This document shows positions 24,596 to 34,031 of a stretch of 64,000 nt of DNA, piece by piece. The stretch's first letter is position 1. Every line of letters begins with the position of its first letter. This DNA comes from Alteraurantiacibacter aquimixticola. GTDB lineage: Bacteria > Pseudomonadota > Alphaproteobacteria > Sphingomonadales > Sphingomonadaceae. The stretch is taken from positions 62,001 through 126,000 of the forward strand of contig NZ_SSHH01000004.1 of assembly GCF_004965515.1 (NCBI RefSeq), given 5' to 3'. The translations under genes were made by a program, and so were the position numbers. The notes beneath the pieces are model-generated. The model was not told where the DNA came from and did not search any database. It saw only the letters and a program-made list of their open reading frames with translations.

Positions 24596-25206
24596 GTTCA
24601 AAGCGCCTCTCGATCTTCCCCCTGACCGGGGCGATCCTGTTCCCCGGCCTGCAATTGCCGCTGCATATCTTCGAGCCGCGATACCGCGCAATGGTGGGCG
24701 ATGCGCTCGCCCGTGACCGGCGGATCGCGATGATCCAGCCGCAGGACAGCACCGAAGGCGCGCCGCTATTCGAGATCGGTTGCGTCGGCAAGATCGAGGA
24801 TGTCGAGACCAGCGAGGACGGGCGCTACAACATCGTGCTGGGCGGAGAGGCGCGCTTTCGCGTGCTGCGCGAGCTCGACGTCACAACCCCCTTCCGCCAG
24901 GTCGAGGCCGAGCTGATCGAGGAGCCGGAGGAGGAATATCTCTCCAGCGCCGAACGCGCCAGTTTCGAAACCGAAGCGCGCCGTTTCGCCGATGCGCAGG
25001 GCTATTCTGTGGACTGGGAATCGGTTGCGAGGCTGGACGACGTGGCGCTGGTCAACGGCCTCTCCCAAATCGCCCCCTTCGATGCGGCGAGCAAGCAGGC
25101 GCTGCTCGAAGCACCAGACCTTCCGACGCGCTGCGAATTGCTCGTCCAGCTGATGGAGTTTTTCGGCAAGGGCGATCCTGACGATGATCGAGTGACTCTT
25201 CAGTAG
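24592..25206 (+). CDS. LON peptidase substrate-binding domain protein
   Basis: 204-aa protein consisting of the Lon N-terminal (PUA-like) domain without the AAA or protease parts: RLSIFPLTGAILFPGLQLPL, HIFEPRYRAMVGDAL, and the strand-rich middle, ending with the helical LLEAPDLPTRCELLVQLMEF. Such stand-alone proteins are common beside cnoX-like genes in alphaproteobacteria; the role is probably protein binding. ATGA overlap with cnoX. Confidence 0.9.
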   Translation: MSSKRLSIFPLTGAILFPGLQLPLHIFEPRYRAMVGDALARDRRIAMIQPQDSTEGAPLFEIGCVGKIEDVETSEDGRYNIVLGGEARFRVLRELDVTTPFRQVEAELIEEPEEEYLSSAERASFETEARRFADAQGYSVDWESVARLDDVALVNGLSQIAPFDAASKQALLEAPDLPTRCELLVQLMEFFGKGDPDDDRVTLQ

Positions 25207-25465
25207 GCCTCAAGCGCCGGCGGCCGCATCCGCGGCCTTGGCTATCCTCGCCTGAATCCCTCCGTCCTTCGGACTGCGGGGCGGCTGCGGGCGCGCATTC
25301 GCGCTTGCGGGCCTGCGGCCCGGTTTGGAGCTTTGATGGAAGGCGGCGGCAGCACGGTCGCACTGCGACCGCAAGGCCGAACGGCCGCCCGCAGGTGCCC
25401 CGCAGCGAAGCGGAGGGAACAGCACCGAGGACGCTCGCCCGGATGGGCGAGCGAAACGCAAACAA
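25207..25465. repeat. GC-rich intergenic segment dense in stem-loops (REP-like)
   Basis: No convincing gene. At least five inverted repeats are packed here: GGCCGC-atcc-GCGGCC, CGGGCC-tgc-GGCCCG, CGGTCGCA-c-TGCGACCG (8-bp arms, one-base loop), GGCC-gaac-GGCC, and CTCGCCC-ggat-GGGCGAG. It lies between convergent genes. Such elements act as bidirectional terminators, mRNA stabilisers or gyrase/IHF sites in other genomes; here only the structure is seen. Confidence 0.6.
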
Positions 25466-26086
25466 TCAGGAAAACGAGTTTCTCAACCCATCGATCACAT
25501 ATTGCGAGGCCAGCGCTGCCAGCAGCACGCCCAGCAGCCGTGTGATCACCGCTTCGACCTTGGCGCCGAAGACCTTCATCAGCGGGCTCGCAGCCATCAG
25601 GGCGAGCATGGTCAGCAGCAGGACCGCCGCCAGCGCGCCCAGCACCACCAGCGTGCCTTCCATCCCCGTCGCCTCGCCGGTCAGCAGCATGATAGAAGCG
25701 ATCGCGCCGGGACCCGCCAGCATGGGCATGGCCATGGGGAATACCGAGACGTCCTCATATTCGGGATCGCCCTTCAGCTTCTCGGCCCGGTCCTCGCGCC
25801 GCTCGGTGCGCTTCTCGAACACCATTTCCAGCGCGATGAGGAACAGCATGATGCCGCCCGCGATGCGGAAGGCGTCGAGCTCGATATGCATGGCATTGAG
25901 CAAGTCCTCGCCGAACAGGGCGAAGCCGACGAGGATGATCCCAGCGATCAGGCAGGCGCGCAGCGCCATGCTCCGGCGCGCGGCAGGCGTGGCATTGGCC
26001 GTCAGCCCGGCATAGATCGGCGCGCAGCCGGGCGGATCGATCACCACGAACAGGGTGACGAAGGCGGAGAGGAAGAGTTCGGTCAT
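25466..26086 (-). CDS. MarC-family integral membrane protein
   Basis: 206-aa protein with six predicted membrane segments, matching the MarC/NAAT family: FLSAFVTLFVVIDPPGCAPI at the N-terminus, FRIAGGIMLFLIALEMVF, then SVFPMAMPMLAGPGAIAS, a typical block. Most MarC members have no proven substrate; an archaeal one transports small neutral amino acids. The ATG at 26086 forms an ATGA overlap with the preceding secreted-protein gene. Confidence 0.9.
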   Translation of the reverse strand: MTELFLSAFVTLFVVIDPPGCAPIYAGLTANATPAARRSMALRACLIAGIILVGFALFGEDLLNAMHIELDAFRIAGGIMLFLIALEMVFEKRTERREDRAEKLKGDPEYEDVSVFPMAMPMLAGPGAIASIMLLTGEATGMEGTLVVLGALAAVLLLTMLALMAASPLMKVFGAKVEAVITRLLGVLLAALASQYVIDGLRNSFS

Positions 26087-26868
26087 TCGCTGGCTTCGCT
26101 GCGTCCGGGGATGGTCATGCGATAGGCTTCCACCCATTCGCCATCCTGCAGCCAGTCGACCCGCGCCACGCGTGCGCCGTCGGCCTCATCGCCCCACGAT
26201 ACGCGCAGGCTGTCGTCGGTGGCGCGCACGCTTGATGCATCCATGGCGAGCTGCAACGACTCTCCCGGCCTTCCGCGACGCGGGGCACCTGCCGGACAGT
26301 CCGCAACATGGCCGTTAATGGTCACCAGCTCCTCGATCACGATAGTGTCGGGGCCGGGTTCGGGCTCTGGCGCGGGAGGTGGCGGCTGCGGATCGTCGGT
26401 CGCGCCCATGTCATAGGCCCAGCGATAGGAGCGGCGGTCCTCCTGCAGGGCCCAGACGGTGATATAGCTGCCCACCGTGCCATCGGGATTGGTGAAACGG
26501 CCGATCGTGGCGGCAAGCGTGCCGTCGCAGCTCGACCACACTTCGGACGGTGCCCAGACGAGGCTCTCCGCAGGATCGGCGCGCCCTTCGAGGAATTGCG
26601 CGGCATCGCTGGGGCCACCGGGCGTATGGATCACAGCGCCAGTATGCATGGTGGCGCGAAAGGCGGTCCACAGCCCTTCTTCACGCGCCTGCTTGGCGAA
26701 GGCAAAGTCTGCGGCGGCAACGCGGCCCGGCTCTGCACTGGCGGGAAGCGGCGGAGGTTCTTCCCCGCGCGGGCGGCGGAATTGCGCCTCTGCCGGGGCG
26801 GCTATGCCTGCCAGCAAGGCAAGCGTGGCGGCGAACAGTGCGCCGCGAACGGAAAACCGGTTGGTCAT
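26083..26868 (-). CDS. secreted protein, possible NTF2-like N-terminal domain
   Basis: 261 aa with a clear signal peptide (ALFAATLALLAGIAAPAEAQ, cleavage near residue 28). Residues ~45-155 (AFAKQAREEGLWTAFRATM, GRADPAESLVWAP, and SYRWAYDMGA) resemble the SnoaL/DUF4440 fold used in small periplasmic proteins; this is tentative. A Pro-rich linker (DPQPPPPAPEPEPGPD) separates a second domain with one cysteine pair partner (VADCPAGAP). Translationally coupled to marC. Confidence 0.7.
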   Translation of the reverse strand: MTNRFSVRGALFAATLALLAGIAAPAEAQFRRPRGEEPPPLPASAEPGRVAAADFAFAKQAREEGLWTAFRATMHTGAVIHTPGGPSDAAQFLEGRADPAESLVWAPSEVWSSCDGTLAATIGRFTNPDGTVGSYITVWALQEDRRSYRWAYDMGATDDPQPPPPAPEPEPGPDTIVIEELVTINGHVADCPAGAPRRGRPGESLQLAMDASSVRATDDSLRVSWGDEADGARVARVDWLQDGEWVEAYRMTIPGRSEASE

Positions 26869-26924
26869 GAAACCGAACTGCGCGTGCGCGTGCGGAAAGT
26901 CAAAGGCTGACTAATCGGGTCTGA

Positions 26925-27221
26925 CTAGTAGGCGTAGCTGATCGCCATATTCGTCACGATGACCTCGAGGATCCGCAATCCGATAATCAGCACCAGCGGC
27001 GAGAAGTCGATCGCGCCGGTATTGGGCATGATCTTGCGGATCGGGTTGAGCAGCGGGTCGAGTAGCGCATTGATCGCGCGCCAGATCGCGGCGACGAAAT
27101 CATTGTGCATGTTCACGACATTGAACGAGATCAGCAGGCTGAGCACGAATTGCGCGATCACCAGGAAGATCAGCACCGAAGCGAGCATGCTGATGATCTG
27201 TGCAATGGTCATAAGCACCAT
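26925..27221 (-). CDS. YggT-family membrane protein
   Basis: 98 aa, two hydrophobic segments (ISMLASVLIFLVIAQFVLSL and FSPLVLIIGLRILEVIVTNM) flanking the family signature FVAAIWRAINALLDPLLNPI, then RKIMP. YggT proteins are small inner-membrane proteins linked to osmotic stress and, in other species, to cell division or photosystem assembly. Full length for the family. Confidence 0.92.
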   Translation of the reverse strand: MVLMTIAQIISMLASVLIFLVIAQFVLSLLISFNVVNMHNDFVAAIWRAINALLDPLLNPIRKIMPNTGAIDFSPLVLIIGLRILEVIVTNMAISYAY

Positions 27222-27309
27222 GGGTGAAAGCCTTTCCTTATGCGTCCCTTGGAGGTGGTCTAGCCTATCGGCGGCAGGTGTATCAACTGCCTAATACGCA
27301 GCAGCGTAC

Positions 27310-28206
27310 TCAAGCGGAAACCAGCGTACCTGCACCGCGGCTGGTGAAGAATTCGAGCAGCATGGCATGCGGCACGCGCCCGTCGAGCACCACGGCCGCC
27401 TCGCACCCGCCTTCGACCGCGTGGACGCAGGTCTCCAGCTTGGGGATCATCCCGCCGCTGATCGTGCCGTTCTCCTTGAGCTTCGCGATATCGGCGGGCT
27501 TGAGGTCGGTGAGCAGCTTGCCTTCCTTGTCGAGCACGCCGGTCACGTCGGTCAGCAGGAACAGCCGCGCCGCGCCCAGGGCGGATGCGATCGCGCCCGC
27601 CATGGTATCGGCATTGATATTGTAGGTATGGCCGTGCCCATCAGTGGCGATGGGGGCGATGATCGGGATCATGCCGGCATCGCTGACGGTCTTGAGCACG
27701 GTGATGTCGACATCCTTCGGCTCGCCCACAAAGCCCAAGTCCACCGCCTGTTCGATCTGGCTGTCCGGATCCTTCACCGTGCGGGTGACCTTTTCGGCGC
27801 GGACCATCTTGCCGTCCTTGCCCGACAGGCCGATCGCCTTGCCGCCCGCCTGGTTGATCCAGCCGACCAGTTCCTTGTTGATCGCGCCCGACAGGACCAT
27901 TTCGGCAACGCTCGCCGTCTCCTTGTCGGTGACGCGCAGCCCGTCGACGAATTGCGATTCGACGCCCAGCTTTTTCAGCATGGCGCCGATCTGCGGGCCG
28001 CCGCCATGCACCACCACCGGGTTGATGCCGACCGCCTTCAGCAGCACGATATCCTCGGCGAAATCCTGCGCCGCCTCGGGATCGCCCATGGCATGGCCGC
28101 CATATTTCACCACGAAACTGCGCCCGGCATAGCGCTGGAAATAGGGCAGGGCCTCGATCAGCGTTTCGGCCTTGGCCAGCATCTGTTTGTCGCGTGTGTC
28201 GGTCAT
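27310..28206 (-). CDS. argB: acetylglutamate kinase
   Basis: Phosphorylates N-acetylglutamate in arginine biosynthesis. 298 aa, typical length. Landmarks: [13 protein letters not shown] at the N-terminus (ATP/phosphate-binding Lys), [18 protein letters not shown], then [13 protein letters not shown] and [14 protein letters not shown]. The start MTDTRDK at 28206 fits the family; an upstream in-frame ATG does not. No other arginine genes are adjacent. Confidence 0.97.
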   Translation of the reverse strand: MTDTRDKQMLAKAETLIEALPYFQRYAGRSFVVKYGGHAMGDPEAAQDFAEDIVLLKAVGINPVVVHGGGPQIGAMLKKLGVESQFVDGLRVTDKETASVAEMVLSGAINKELVGWINQAGGKAIGLSGKDGKMVRAEKVTRTVKDPDSQIEQAVDLGFVGEPKDVDITVLKTVSDAGMIPIIAPIATDGHGHTYNINADTMAGAIASALGAARLFLLTDVTGVLDKEGKLLTDLKPADIAKLKENGTISGGMIPKLETCVHAVEGGCEAAVVLDGRVPHAMLLEFFTSRGAGTLVSA

Positions 28207-28351
28207 AGTGGGCCGCGCAATAGAGGCTTTGGTGCGCACTGCATAGAGCGAGCTGTATTGCTCCGATGCGGAGGGAATGCGGATGCATCCCTGCCCCGAT
28301 TAGGTGTTCGCCCGGATGATGCCGCGCATCGCCCGCCAATAGTCTTGGGGC

Positions 28352-28774
28352 ATGTTCCGTACAGCCCTGCTCCTGATCCTGTTTGCATGCGTGCCCCAAC
28401 ATGTTTCCGCACGGGATCTGGAGCGGGGCAACTTCGCCTTGTGCCACGGAAGCAACCGCGTGACCTGCGTGGTCGATGGCGACACCATCTGGTATCGCGG
28501 CGACAAGATCCGCCTGATTGACATCAACACCCCCGAAACCTCGCGCCCCTCCTGCGATCGCGAGGCGGCTTTGGGCCGCCGGGCGACCGAGCGGCTGATC
28601 GTGCTGCTCAATGAAGGCCCCTTCACGCTGGAGAGCGAGGGCCGCGATACCGACCGCTATGGCCGGCTGCTGCGCCGCGTCACCCGCGAGGGCGCGAGCC
28701 TGGGCGCGGCGCTGGTGGCCGAGGGGCTGGCAGAAGAATGGCAGGGGCGGCGCGGAGACTGGTGCGCAGCCTGA
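28352..28774 (+). CDS. secreted thermonuclease-family (SNase-like) protein
   Basis: 140 aa with a signal peptide (MFRTALLLILFACVPQHVSA). The SNase core is visible: CVVDGDTIWYRGDKIRLIDI, NTPE, then the arginine segment ESEGRDTDRYGRLLRRV. The key Asp/Arg/Glu pattern is retained. Small versions such as this are common in alphaproteobacteria; DNA or RNA hydrolysis is expected but untested. A membrane-anchored paralog is at 32915. Confidence 0.87.
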   Translation: MFRTALLLILFACVPQHVSARDLERGNFALCHGSNRVTCVVDGDTIWYRGDKIRLIDINTPETSRPSCDREAALGRRATERLIVLLNEGPFTLESEGRDTDRYGRLLRRVTREGASLGAALVAEGLAEEWQGRRGDWCAA

Positions 28775-28814
28775 GGCTTGCCAAATCCCTCGCGCGCGGG
28801 AATGCTCGCGCCCC

Positions 28815-29591
28815 ATGAAACGCAAGGCATATGAAGCAGCGCTCGAACCGCTGGAACATGAACTGGTCGCAATGGCCCATTGGGCGCGGGCGACGGGAGA
28901 GCGGATCTGCGTGCTCCTCGAAGGGCGCGACACGGCGGGCAAGGGCGGCACCATCAAGGCGATCAGCCAGCGCATCAATCCGCGCCAGTTGCGCGTCGTC
29001 GCCCTGCCCAAGCCGACGGAAACCGAGCGCACGCAGTGGTATTTCCAGCGCTATGTCCCGCACCTTCCAGCCGCTGGCGAAATCGTGCTGTTCGACCGCA
29101 GCTGGTACAATCGCGGCGGGGTGGAAAAGGTCATGGGCTTTGCCACCAACGAACAGGTCGAAGCCTTCCTGCGCGATGTGCCGACTTTCGAGAAGCTGCT
29201 GGTCGATGACGGCATCCGCCTGTTCAAATACTGGCTGAGCTGCGACCAGGAACATCAGGAGGAGCGCTTTGCCGAAAGGCTGGATGACCCGCTCAAGCGC
29301 TGGAAGCTCTCCCCCATCGATATCAAGGCGCGCACCCGCTTCGCCGAATATTCCGCCGCGCGAGAGGCGATGTTCAAGGCCACCCATACCGATCACGCAC
29401 CCTGGACCGTGGTAGATTACAACGACCAGAAGCAGGGCCGCCTGACCCTGATCCGCAACCTCCTGGACCGTCTGCCCGATACGAGTATTGCGCAAGAGGA
29501 GATTGACTGGCCGGATTTGGGGCACGAACCGCTGGACGAGGAATTCGGCCTGCTCAAGCCGATCCCCGATTATGGGCCGGGCAAGGACTGA
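28815..29591 (+). CDS. ppk2: polyphosphate kinase 2 (PPK2)
   Basis: 258-aa class I-like PPK2, which phosphorylates nucleoside diphosphates using polyphosphate. Walker A is [10 protein letters not shown] (36-45), the lid/Walker B region [19 protein letters not shown] (91 onward), and the conserved end RRWKLSPID-like motif appears as [13 protein letters not shown]. Start chosen at 28815, where homology begins. The DUF2200 gene follows after 5 bases. Confidence 0.94.
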   Translation: MKRKAYEAALEPLEHELVAMAHWARATGERICVLLEGRDTAGKGGTIKAISQRINPRQLRVVALPKPTETERTQWYFQRYVPHLPAAGEIVLFDRSWYNRGGVEKVMGFATNEQVEAFLRDVPTFEKLLVDDGIRLFKYWLSCDQEHQEERFAERLDDPLKRWKLSPIDIKARTRFAEYSAAREAMFKATHTDHAPWTVVDYNDQKQGRLTLIRNLLDRLPDTSIAQEEIDWPDLGHEPLDEEFGLLKPIPDYGPGKD

Positions 29592-29596
29592 CCGCC

Positions 29597-29947
29597 ATGG
29601 CCGGACACCGCATCTATGCGATGAGCTTCGCCAGCGTCTATCCGCACTATGTCGCCAAGGCGGAGAAGAAGGGCCGCACGAAGGAAGAGCTCGACGCGAT
29701 CATCGCCTGGCTCACCGGCTATGATGCAGCGGGTCTGGCCAAAGTGCTGGAGGACAAGCGCGACTTCACCGCCTTCTTCGCCGAAGCCCCCGCGCTCAAT
29801 CCCGATCGCGACAAGGTGACCGGCGTCGTCTGCGGCGTGCGGGTGGAGGAGGTGGAGGAAGACCTCATGCGCGAGATCCGCATCCTCGACAAAATGGTCG
29901 ACGAGCTGGCGCGCGGCAAGGCGATGGAGAAGATCCTGCGCAGCTGA
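29597..29947 (+). CDS. DUF2200 family protein
   Basis: 116-aa protein matching DUF2200: [39 protein letters not shown], then [20 protein letters not shown] and [19 protein letters not shown]. The family is widespread but uncharacterised. Probably cotranscribed with ppk2. Confidence 0.9.
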   Translation: MAGHRIYAMSFASVYPHYVAKAEKKGRTKEELDAIIAWLTGYDAAGLAKVLEDKRDFTAFFAEAPALNPDRDKVTGVVCGVRVEEVEEDLMREIRILDKMVDELARGKAMEKILRS

Positions 29948-30018
29948 GCGCAGCGCTTTTGCCGCACTGCAACATGGTGTATCATGCGCGCTCCCGCTCC
30001 ATGACTCGGAGGGCCGTG

Positions 30019-30369
30019 ATGACCGATGCATCACCCGACAGAACGGCGCTGACCGTGCGCTATGGCGATGTCGCGCTGGCGCCCGAGAAGCTGTGGCAGA
30101 TGATCAACCCGCTATTCTTCACCGGCAATTCGATCTCGCTGTTCAATATCGACCTCGGCCATAGCGGGGACGAGGAGCTAGAGCGCGAAATCCTCGAACA
30201 GGTCGGCTCCTATGGCCGCCAGCTGGGCCATCTGGGCGACGTGGTCGAAGTGCTGATGAACATGGTGGACGAAAGCGGCCTCTCACCCGATGACCGCGAC
30301 AAGTTCGCAGTGTTGCGCGGCGAGTTCGCCCAGATCCGCCAGCTGAAGGATGGGAGCGGCGGCGACTGA
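30019..30369 (+). CDS. hypothetical protein
   Basis: 116-aa soluble protein without a recognised domain. It contains KLWQMINPLFFTGNSISLFN and an acidic helical second half (GEEL-type segment DEELEREILEQVGSYGRQLG, then LGDVVEVLMNMVDESGLSPD). The ATG at 30019 is chosen because GGAGG lies 6 bases upstream; an ATG at 30001 has none. Confidence 0.72.
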   Translation: MTDASPDRTALTVRYGDVALAPEKLWQMINPLFFTGNSISLFNIDLGHSGDEELEREILEQVGSYGRQLGHLGDVVEVLMNMVDESGLSPDDRDKFAVLRGEFAQIRQLKDGSGGD

Positions 30370-30393
30370 CCGCCCCCATCCACCAATTTCCCG

Positions 30394-31131
30394 TTATTCC
30401 GGCGCCACCAGCAGGCGTCCGTTGAGCAGCTGCACCGGGCGGGCGTTCATGCCCATGATGGCTTCCATCGCATCGAGCTGCGTCTGGCTGACCTCGACCG
30501 GCTGCGCCACCACGTGCCAGTTCACGCCCTCGCTGCAAGGCGGCGTGGTGAGCGATCCCATGTAGCGATAGATCGCCATGTCCTCGGGCAACAGCATGTT
30601 GGGGTCAAGCGTCACGCCTTCCACCGCCGTCGCCTCTTGCGTTTCGGCAGGGGCGGCATCGACCAGCTTCTGCATCTCCGCATGAGCGTCACCGGCTTCA
30701 TACATCACACCGACCACCGCCAGTTCGCCCGCATCGCTGGCATGGACGAAATGCGCCACCATCGGGAAGTGCTCACCGTTGAGTGTGTGCTCGGACGGCG
30801 TGTGGAAGTGCACCTGCACCAGGTTGAAGACCGTGCCGCCGCTGGTGATCGAGGAACCGGGCGCGAAATTCGCCTGCACCGTGTGGCCATTGTTGAGCAT
30901 GGTCAGCGGACCGGCGCTCCAGTTCACATCCAGCTCGATATCGCCGGTGGCATTGCCTTGGCCGAGCTCGATCGGCGATTGCATGATCCCGCGTTCGCAC
31001 ATCTCGAAATCGGGGTGCAGCTGGCCCCAGCGATCGGCGCCGCGCGGGCCTTCATATTCCCACTCCTCGGCAGCGATTGCGGGAGAGGCCGCAAGCGCCA
31101 GGGCAGACACAGTCAGGAAAACAGTCTTCAT
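30394..31131 (-). CDS. alpha-class carbonic anhydrase, periplasmic
   Basis: Interconverts CO2 and bicarbonate. 245 aa with a signal peptide (MKTVFLTVSALALAASPAIA). The three zinc-binding histidines are in VQVHFHTPSEH and MVAHFVHASD; QSPIEL near residue 55 and the end block YRYMGSLTTPPCSEGVNWHV are family signatures. Strong GAGGAG ribosome binding site. It lies 58 bases after nhaA on the same strand, suggesting joint control of pH and bicarbonate. Confidence 0.95.
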   Translation of the reverse strand: MKTVFLTVSALALAASPAIAAEEWEYEGPRGADRWGQLHPDFEMCERGIMQSPIELGQGNATGDIELDVNWSAGPLTMLNNGHTVQANFAPGSSITSGGTVFNLVQVHFHTPSEHTLNGEHFPMVAHFVHASDAGELAVVGVMYEAGDAHAEMQKLVDAAPAETQEATAVEGVTLDPNMLLPEDMAIYRYMGSLTTPPCSEGVNWHVVAQPVEVSQTQLDAMEAIMGMNARPVQLLNGRLLVAPE

Positions 31132-31189
31132 TACATACTCCTCAATTGCGGATGCTCGATGACTTGCTCGACCGCCAGAGCGGGCGAGC

Positions 31190-32422
31190 CTATGGAATTT
31201 CGCCGGTCGCCGAAAGGGTGCGCGTCGGACCTTCGACAGCATCGCTCTCGCCGTGCGAAGGCTCCGGCGGCAATGTGCGTGCAAGCAGCAGGTAACCCGC
31301 CAGCGCCGCGACCAGCGATCCGCTGAGAACGCCGATCTTGACCGCATCGATCATCGCGGGGTCGAAGGCAAGGTTGCCGATGAACAGGCTCATGGTGAAA
31401 CCGATGGCGGCGAGCAGGGAGAGGGCGTGGAGCTCGCGCCAGCCGATACCTTCGGGCAACTGCGCCAGCCCCAGCTTCACCGCCGCCCAGGCAAAGCCGA
31501 AAATGCCCAACTGCTTGCCTACAATCAGGCCGAGCGCGATGCCCAGCGGCAGCGGCGCGACGAGGTCGCCCAGCTCCACACCGGAAAGCGACACGCCGGC
31601 ATTGGCAAAGCCGAAAATCGGGATGACGAGAAAGGCCACCCAGGGCAGCAGCGCATGCTCTATCCGTTCCAGCGGGCTCTCCTCCTTCGCCTGCAGCGGC
31701 ACGCACATAGCGGCGGCAACTCCTGCCAGCGTCGCATGGACGCCGCTCTTCAACACGAAGACCCAGAGTACGATGGCGAGCAGGACATAGGGGATGGAGG
31801 AAACGACGCGCGCCCGGCCGACCGCCGCCAGCACCGCCAGCGTCACCGCCGCGCCTGCCAGCATCGCAAGGTCGGTCTCGGCGGTATAGAACAGCGCGAT
31901 GATCGCGATCGCGCCGATATCGTCGATCACCGCGATCGCCAGCAGCAGCGCCTTCAGCGCCACCGGCACGCGCGGGCCGAGCAGCGAAAGGATACCGAGG
32001 GCGAAGGCGATGTCGGTCGCCGCCGGGATCGCCCAGCCGGAAAGGTTTTCGGGACTACCGCTATTGATGGCGAGGAACACCAGCGCGGGCAGCGCCATGC
32101 CGCCGATCGCCGCATAGAGCGGGAGCGCGGCCTTGTCCCAGCTGTCGAGCTGGCCAGCCAGCGCCTCTCGCTTCACCTCCAGCCCGACGAGGAAGAAGAA
32201 CACCGCCATTAGCCCGTCATTGATCCACAGCAGCAGCGGCTTTTCGATCACCAGCGCGCCGATCCCGGCGATGGCGGGGACTTGCAGGACGTCGAAATAG
32301 GCGGTGGCGAAGGGGCTGTTGGCGATGGCGAGCGCGACCGCCGCGGCGACCATCAGCACGATGCCGCCCGCGCTTTCCTGGCGCAGGAAGTCGCGCAGCA
32401 TGGGAGCGATCTGGGCAATCAT
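31190..32422 (-). CDS. nhaA: Na+/H+ antiporter NhaA
   Basis: 410-aa inner-membrane antiporter exchanging two protons for one sodium. About twelve hydrophobic segments are visible. Signature motifs: FFFLVGLEVKREALAGQL, IPAATDIAFALGIL, and the ion-binding AVIDDIGAIAIIALFY with its paired aspartates. Last segment GFTMSLFIGNLAF is typical. A short hydrophilic tail follows. Likely cotranscribed with the downstream carbonic anhydrase. Confidence 0.95.
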   Translation of the reverse strand: MIAQIAPMLRDFLRQESAGGIVLMVAAAVALAIANSPFATAYFDVLQVPAIAGIGALVIEKPLLLWINDGLMAVFFFLVGLEVKREALAGQLDSWDKAALPLYAAIGGMALPALVFLAINSGSPENLSGWAIPAATDIAFALGILSLLGPRVPVALKALLLAIAVIDDIGAIAIIALFYTAETDLAMLAGAAVTLAVLAAVGRARVVSSIPYVLLAIVLWVFVLKSGVHATLAGVAAAMCVPLQAKEESPLERIEHALLPWVAFLVIPIFGFANAGVSLSGVELGDLVAPLPLGIALGLIVGKQLGIFGFAWAAVKLGLAQLPEGIGWRELHALSLLAAIGFTMSLFIGNLAFDPAMIDAVKIGVLSGSLVAALAGYLLLARTLPPEPSHGESDAVEGPTRTLSATGEIP

Positions 32423-32484
32423 GGAGGGATCCTCGTCAGCCGTGCCGGGCGGGGAATGAAGGCGCGAAAAGCGGCTTGGCCGGC

Positions 32485-32658
32485 TCAGCCCGCTACGGGC
32501 CGTGGCGACAGCTTGTGGATCAGCTCTTTCACCCTCCGCTTCATCGCGGTCAGCCGGGTGAGTTCCAGCGGGTCCGCATTTGCGCGCTGCAGCGCCGCGC
32601 GCAGGCGGGAATCGATGCGCTGGTGCATCTCGTTCAAACGATACAAACGGGCCGTCAT
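32485..32658 (-). CDS. YdcH/DUF465 family small protein
   Basis: 57-aa helical hairpin protein matching DUF465: RLYRLNEMHQRIDSRLRAAL, then DPLELTRLTAMKRRVKELIH. The ATG at 32658 has AAGGAG upstream at proper spacing; longer upstream frames are not supported. Function unknown; the family is widespread in proteobacteria. Confidence 0.85.
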   Translation of the reverse strand: MTARLYRLNEMHQRIDSRLRAALQRANADPLELTRLTAMKRRVKELIHKLSPRPVAG

Positions 32659-32914
32659 CCTTGGTCTCCTTGCGAGAGTCTTGAGGGTGATCGGGCAGGT
32701 TTTGCGCCGCGCTGTTCCGGAGAATGGGGAACCCGGGGTCAGGAGCGCATCGGCTGTCCGATGCGGTCCGACATCACGAGCGTCGTCAAACAACGCCCGC
32801 CAGAGGGGCCCGGTCCGCAATTACAAAGCTAGGCACCAGCAAATCGCTTTCAAGGGTCGGGGCGATTTTTTGCGCGCGCTTGCCGCACAGGCCCGCGTCA
32901 GGCAGGGACAGGAC

Positions 32915-33463
32915 ATGGCCCGCACCCCCCGTTTCGACCGAGGTCCGGCATATCGCCGCCGGCGCAGGCAGCGCTGGCTGCGGCCCTTGCGCTACCTCGT
33001 CCCGCTCGCGCTGATCCTGATCGCGTGGCAGGCGTGGAACGATCCCGCCACCCGCGTGGCGATCGGCTTGCCGATGGAGGCGGGCGAGGAGGTCTCCGCG
33101 CCTTTCCCGCTATGCGACGCGCCCGGATACAGCCGCAATTGCGTGGTCGATGGCGACACGTTGCGCATCGGAAATCGCCGCATACGGATCGAGGGGATCG
33201 ACGCCCCCGAACGCGAAGGGCGATGCGCGGCAGAGACCGCCAAGGCGCGCATCTCCACCCAGGCGCTGGCCGACTGGCTCAATGAGGGGCCCTTCTTCAT
33301 GCTCCCGATGAACAGCGTCCCGCGCGACCAGTATGGGCGCGAACTGCAGACCTTGTGGCGCGAGGATGCGGACGGCAATCGCGAGGATCTTGCCCGCACC
33401 CTCATGCAAAAGGGCCACGCAGAGCGCTATAGCAGCTCCGCGCGGCCCGATTGGTGCGGTTGA
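32915..33463 (+). CDS. membrane-anchored thermonuclease-family protein
   Basis: 182 aa. A basic N-terminus (RRRRRQRWLRPLR) precedes one membrane helix (YLVPLALILIAWQAW, ~28-42), then an SNase-like domain: CVVDGDTLRIGNRRIRIEGI, DAPEREG, and SVPRDQYGRELQTLWRE. The arginine in the usual RxDRYGR is replaced by R-D-Q-Y-G-R, so catalysis may be changed. Cysteines at CDAPGYSRNC suggest a disulfide outside the cytoplasm. Paralog of the secreted protein at 28352. Confidence 0.85.
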   Translation: MARTPRFDRGPAYRRRRRQRWLRPLRYLVPLALILIAWQAWNDPATRVAIGLPMEAGEEVSAPFPLCDAPGYSRNCVVDGDTLRIGNRRIRIEGIDAPEREGRCAAETAKARISTQALADWLNEGPFFMLPMNSVPRDQYGRELQTLWREDADGNREDLARTLMQKGHAERYSSSARPDWCG

Positions 33464-33475
33464 CCCGCGAGTAGC

Positions 33476-33721
33476 TTATTCGGCCGGAGCTTCCTCGGCC
33501 ATCGCGTCTTCGGCCGCAGCGCCTTCAACAACCGGCGTCATTTCGGTTTCGGGCAGGTCCACCTGCACGCCCTCGCCTTCGGGCACCGCGATCAGTTCGC
33601 CGCCGCTTTCGTCGGTCGCGTCGACTTCGAATTCCGGCTCCTCCGCCTGGCAGGCGGCGAGGGTAAGCGCGGCGGAGCCCAGCAGGGCGGCGCGCAGCAG
33701 CGGCTTGGTGATGGTGTTCAT
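33476..33721 (-). CDS. small acidic lipoprotein
   Basis: 81 aa. Signal peptide with lipobox (ALTLAAC, Cys24) and a mature part that is almost entirely acidic and alanine/valine-rich (EEPEFEVDATDESGGELIAV). No fold recognised. Likely an envelope lipoprotein; ribosome binding site GGAGG is about 11 bases from the ATG. Confidence 0.75.
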   Translation of the reverse strand: MNTITKPLLRAALLGSAALTLAACQAEEPEFEVDATDESGGELIAVPEGEGVQVDLPETEMTPVVEGAAAEDAMAEEAPAE

Positions 33722-33824
33722 GATCGAAATGTCCTCCAGCTGGTGAATCGGCGATGATTCGCCTCTCGCCGCGCAGCTTATCGCCTTGCGACCAAGCGGC
33801 AACACGGGTTTGCGCGGGTGCCCC

Positions 33825-33977
33825 CTAACCCTGCGCCTTCTCATGCGCGGCGAGCATGTTCTGCAATACTGCGACGCGCTTGCGCTCCTCGGTAAAGGCT
33901 TTCTCCGGATGCGCCTCGATCTGGTCGAGAAGGCTGCGCAGCTCCTTCTTGCGATCTTCAATAGTGGTTTCCTGCAT
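33825..33977 (-). CDS. 50-aa helical protein downstream of an FNR-like box
   Basis: 50-aa charged protein (DRKKELRSLLDQIEAHPEKA, then RKRVAVLQNMLAAHEKAQG), predicted as two helices. Start at 33977 has AAGGAG at good spacing. The FNR/FixK-like site centred at 34038.5 would be near -41.5 of a transcript starting about 20 bases before the ATG. No family recognised. Confidence 0.65.
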   Translation of the reverse strand: MQETTIEDRKKELRSLLDQIEAHPEKAFTEERKRVAVLQNMLAAHEKAQG

Positions 33978-34031
33978 CGTCCGTCTCCTTTCCTCATCTG
34001 CATCAATGCCCCCGATGAAGGTTAGCGCGCA

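Noticed and set aside
25210-25461. 83-aa minus-strand frame in the stem-loop region
   Set aside because: Composition is Ala/Arg/Gly-rich from repeated palindromes; no ribosome binding site or domain.
30359-30375. Terminator after the gene ending at 30369
   Set aside because: GGCGG/CCGCC gives only a 5-bp stem across the stop codon and no T tract.
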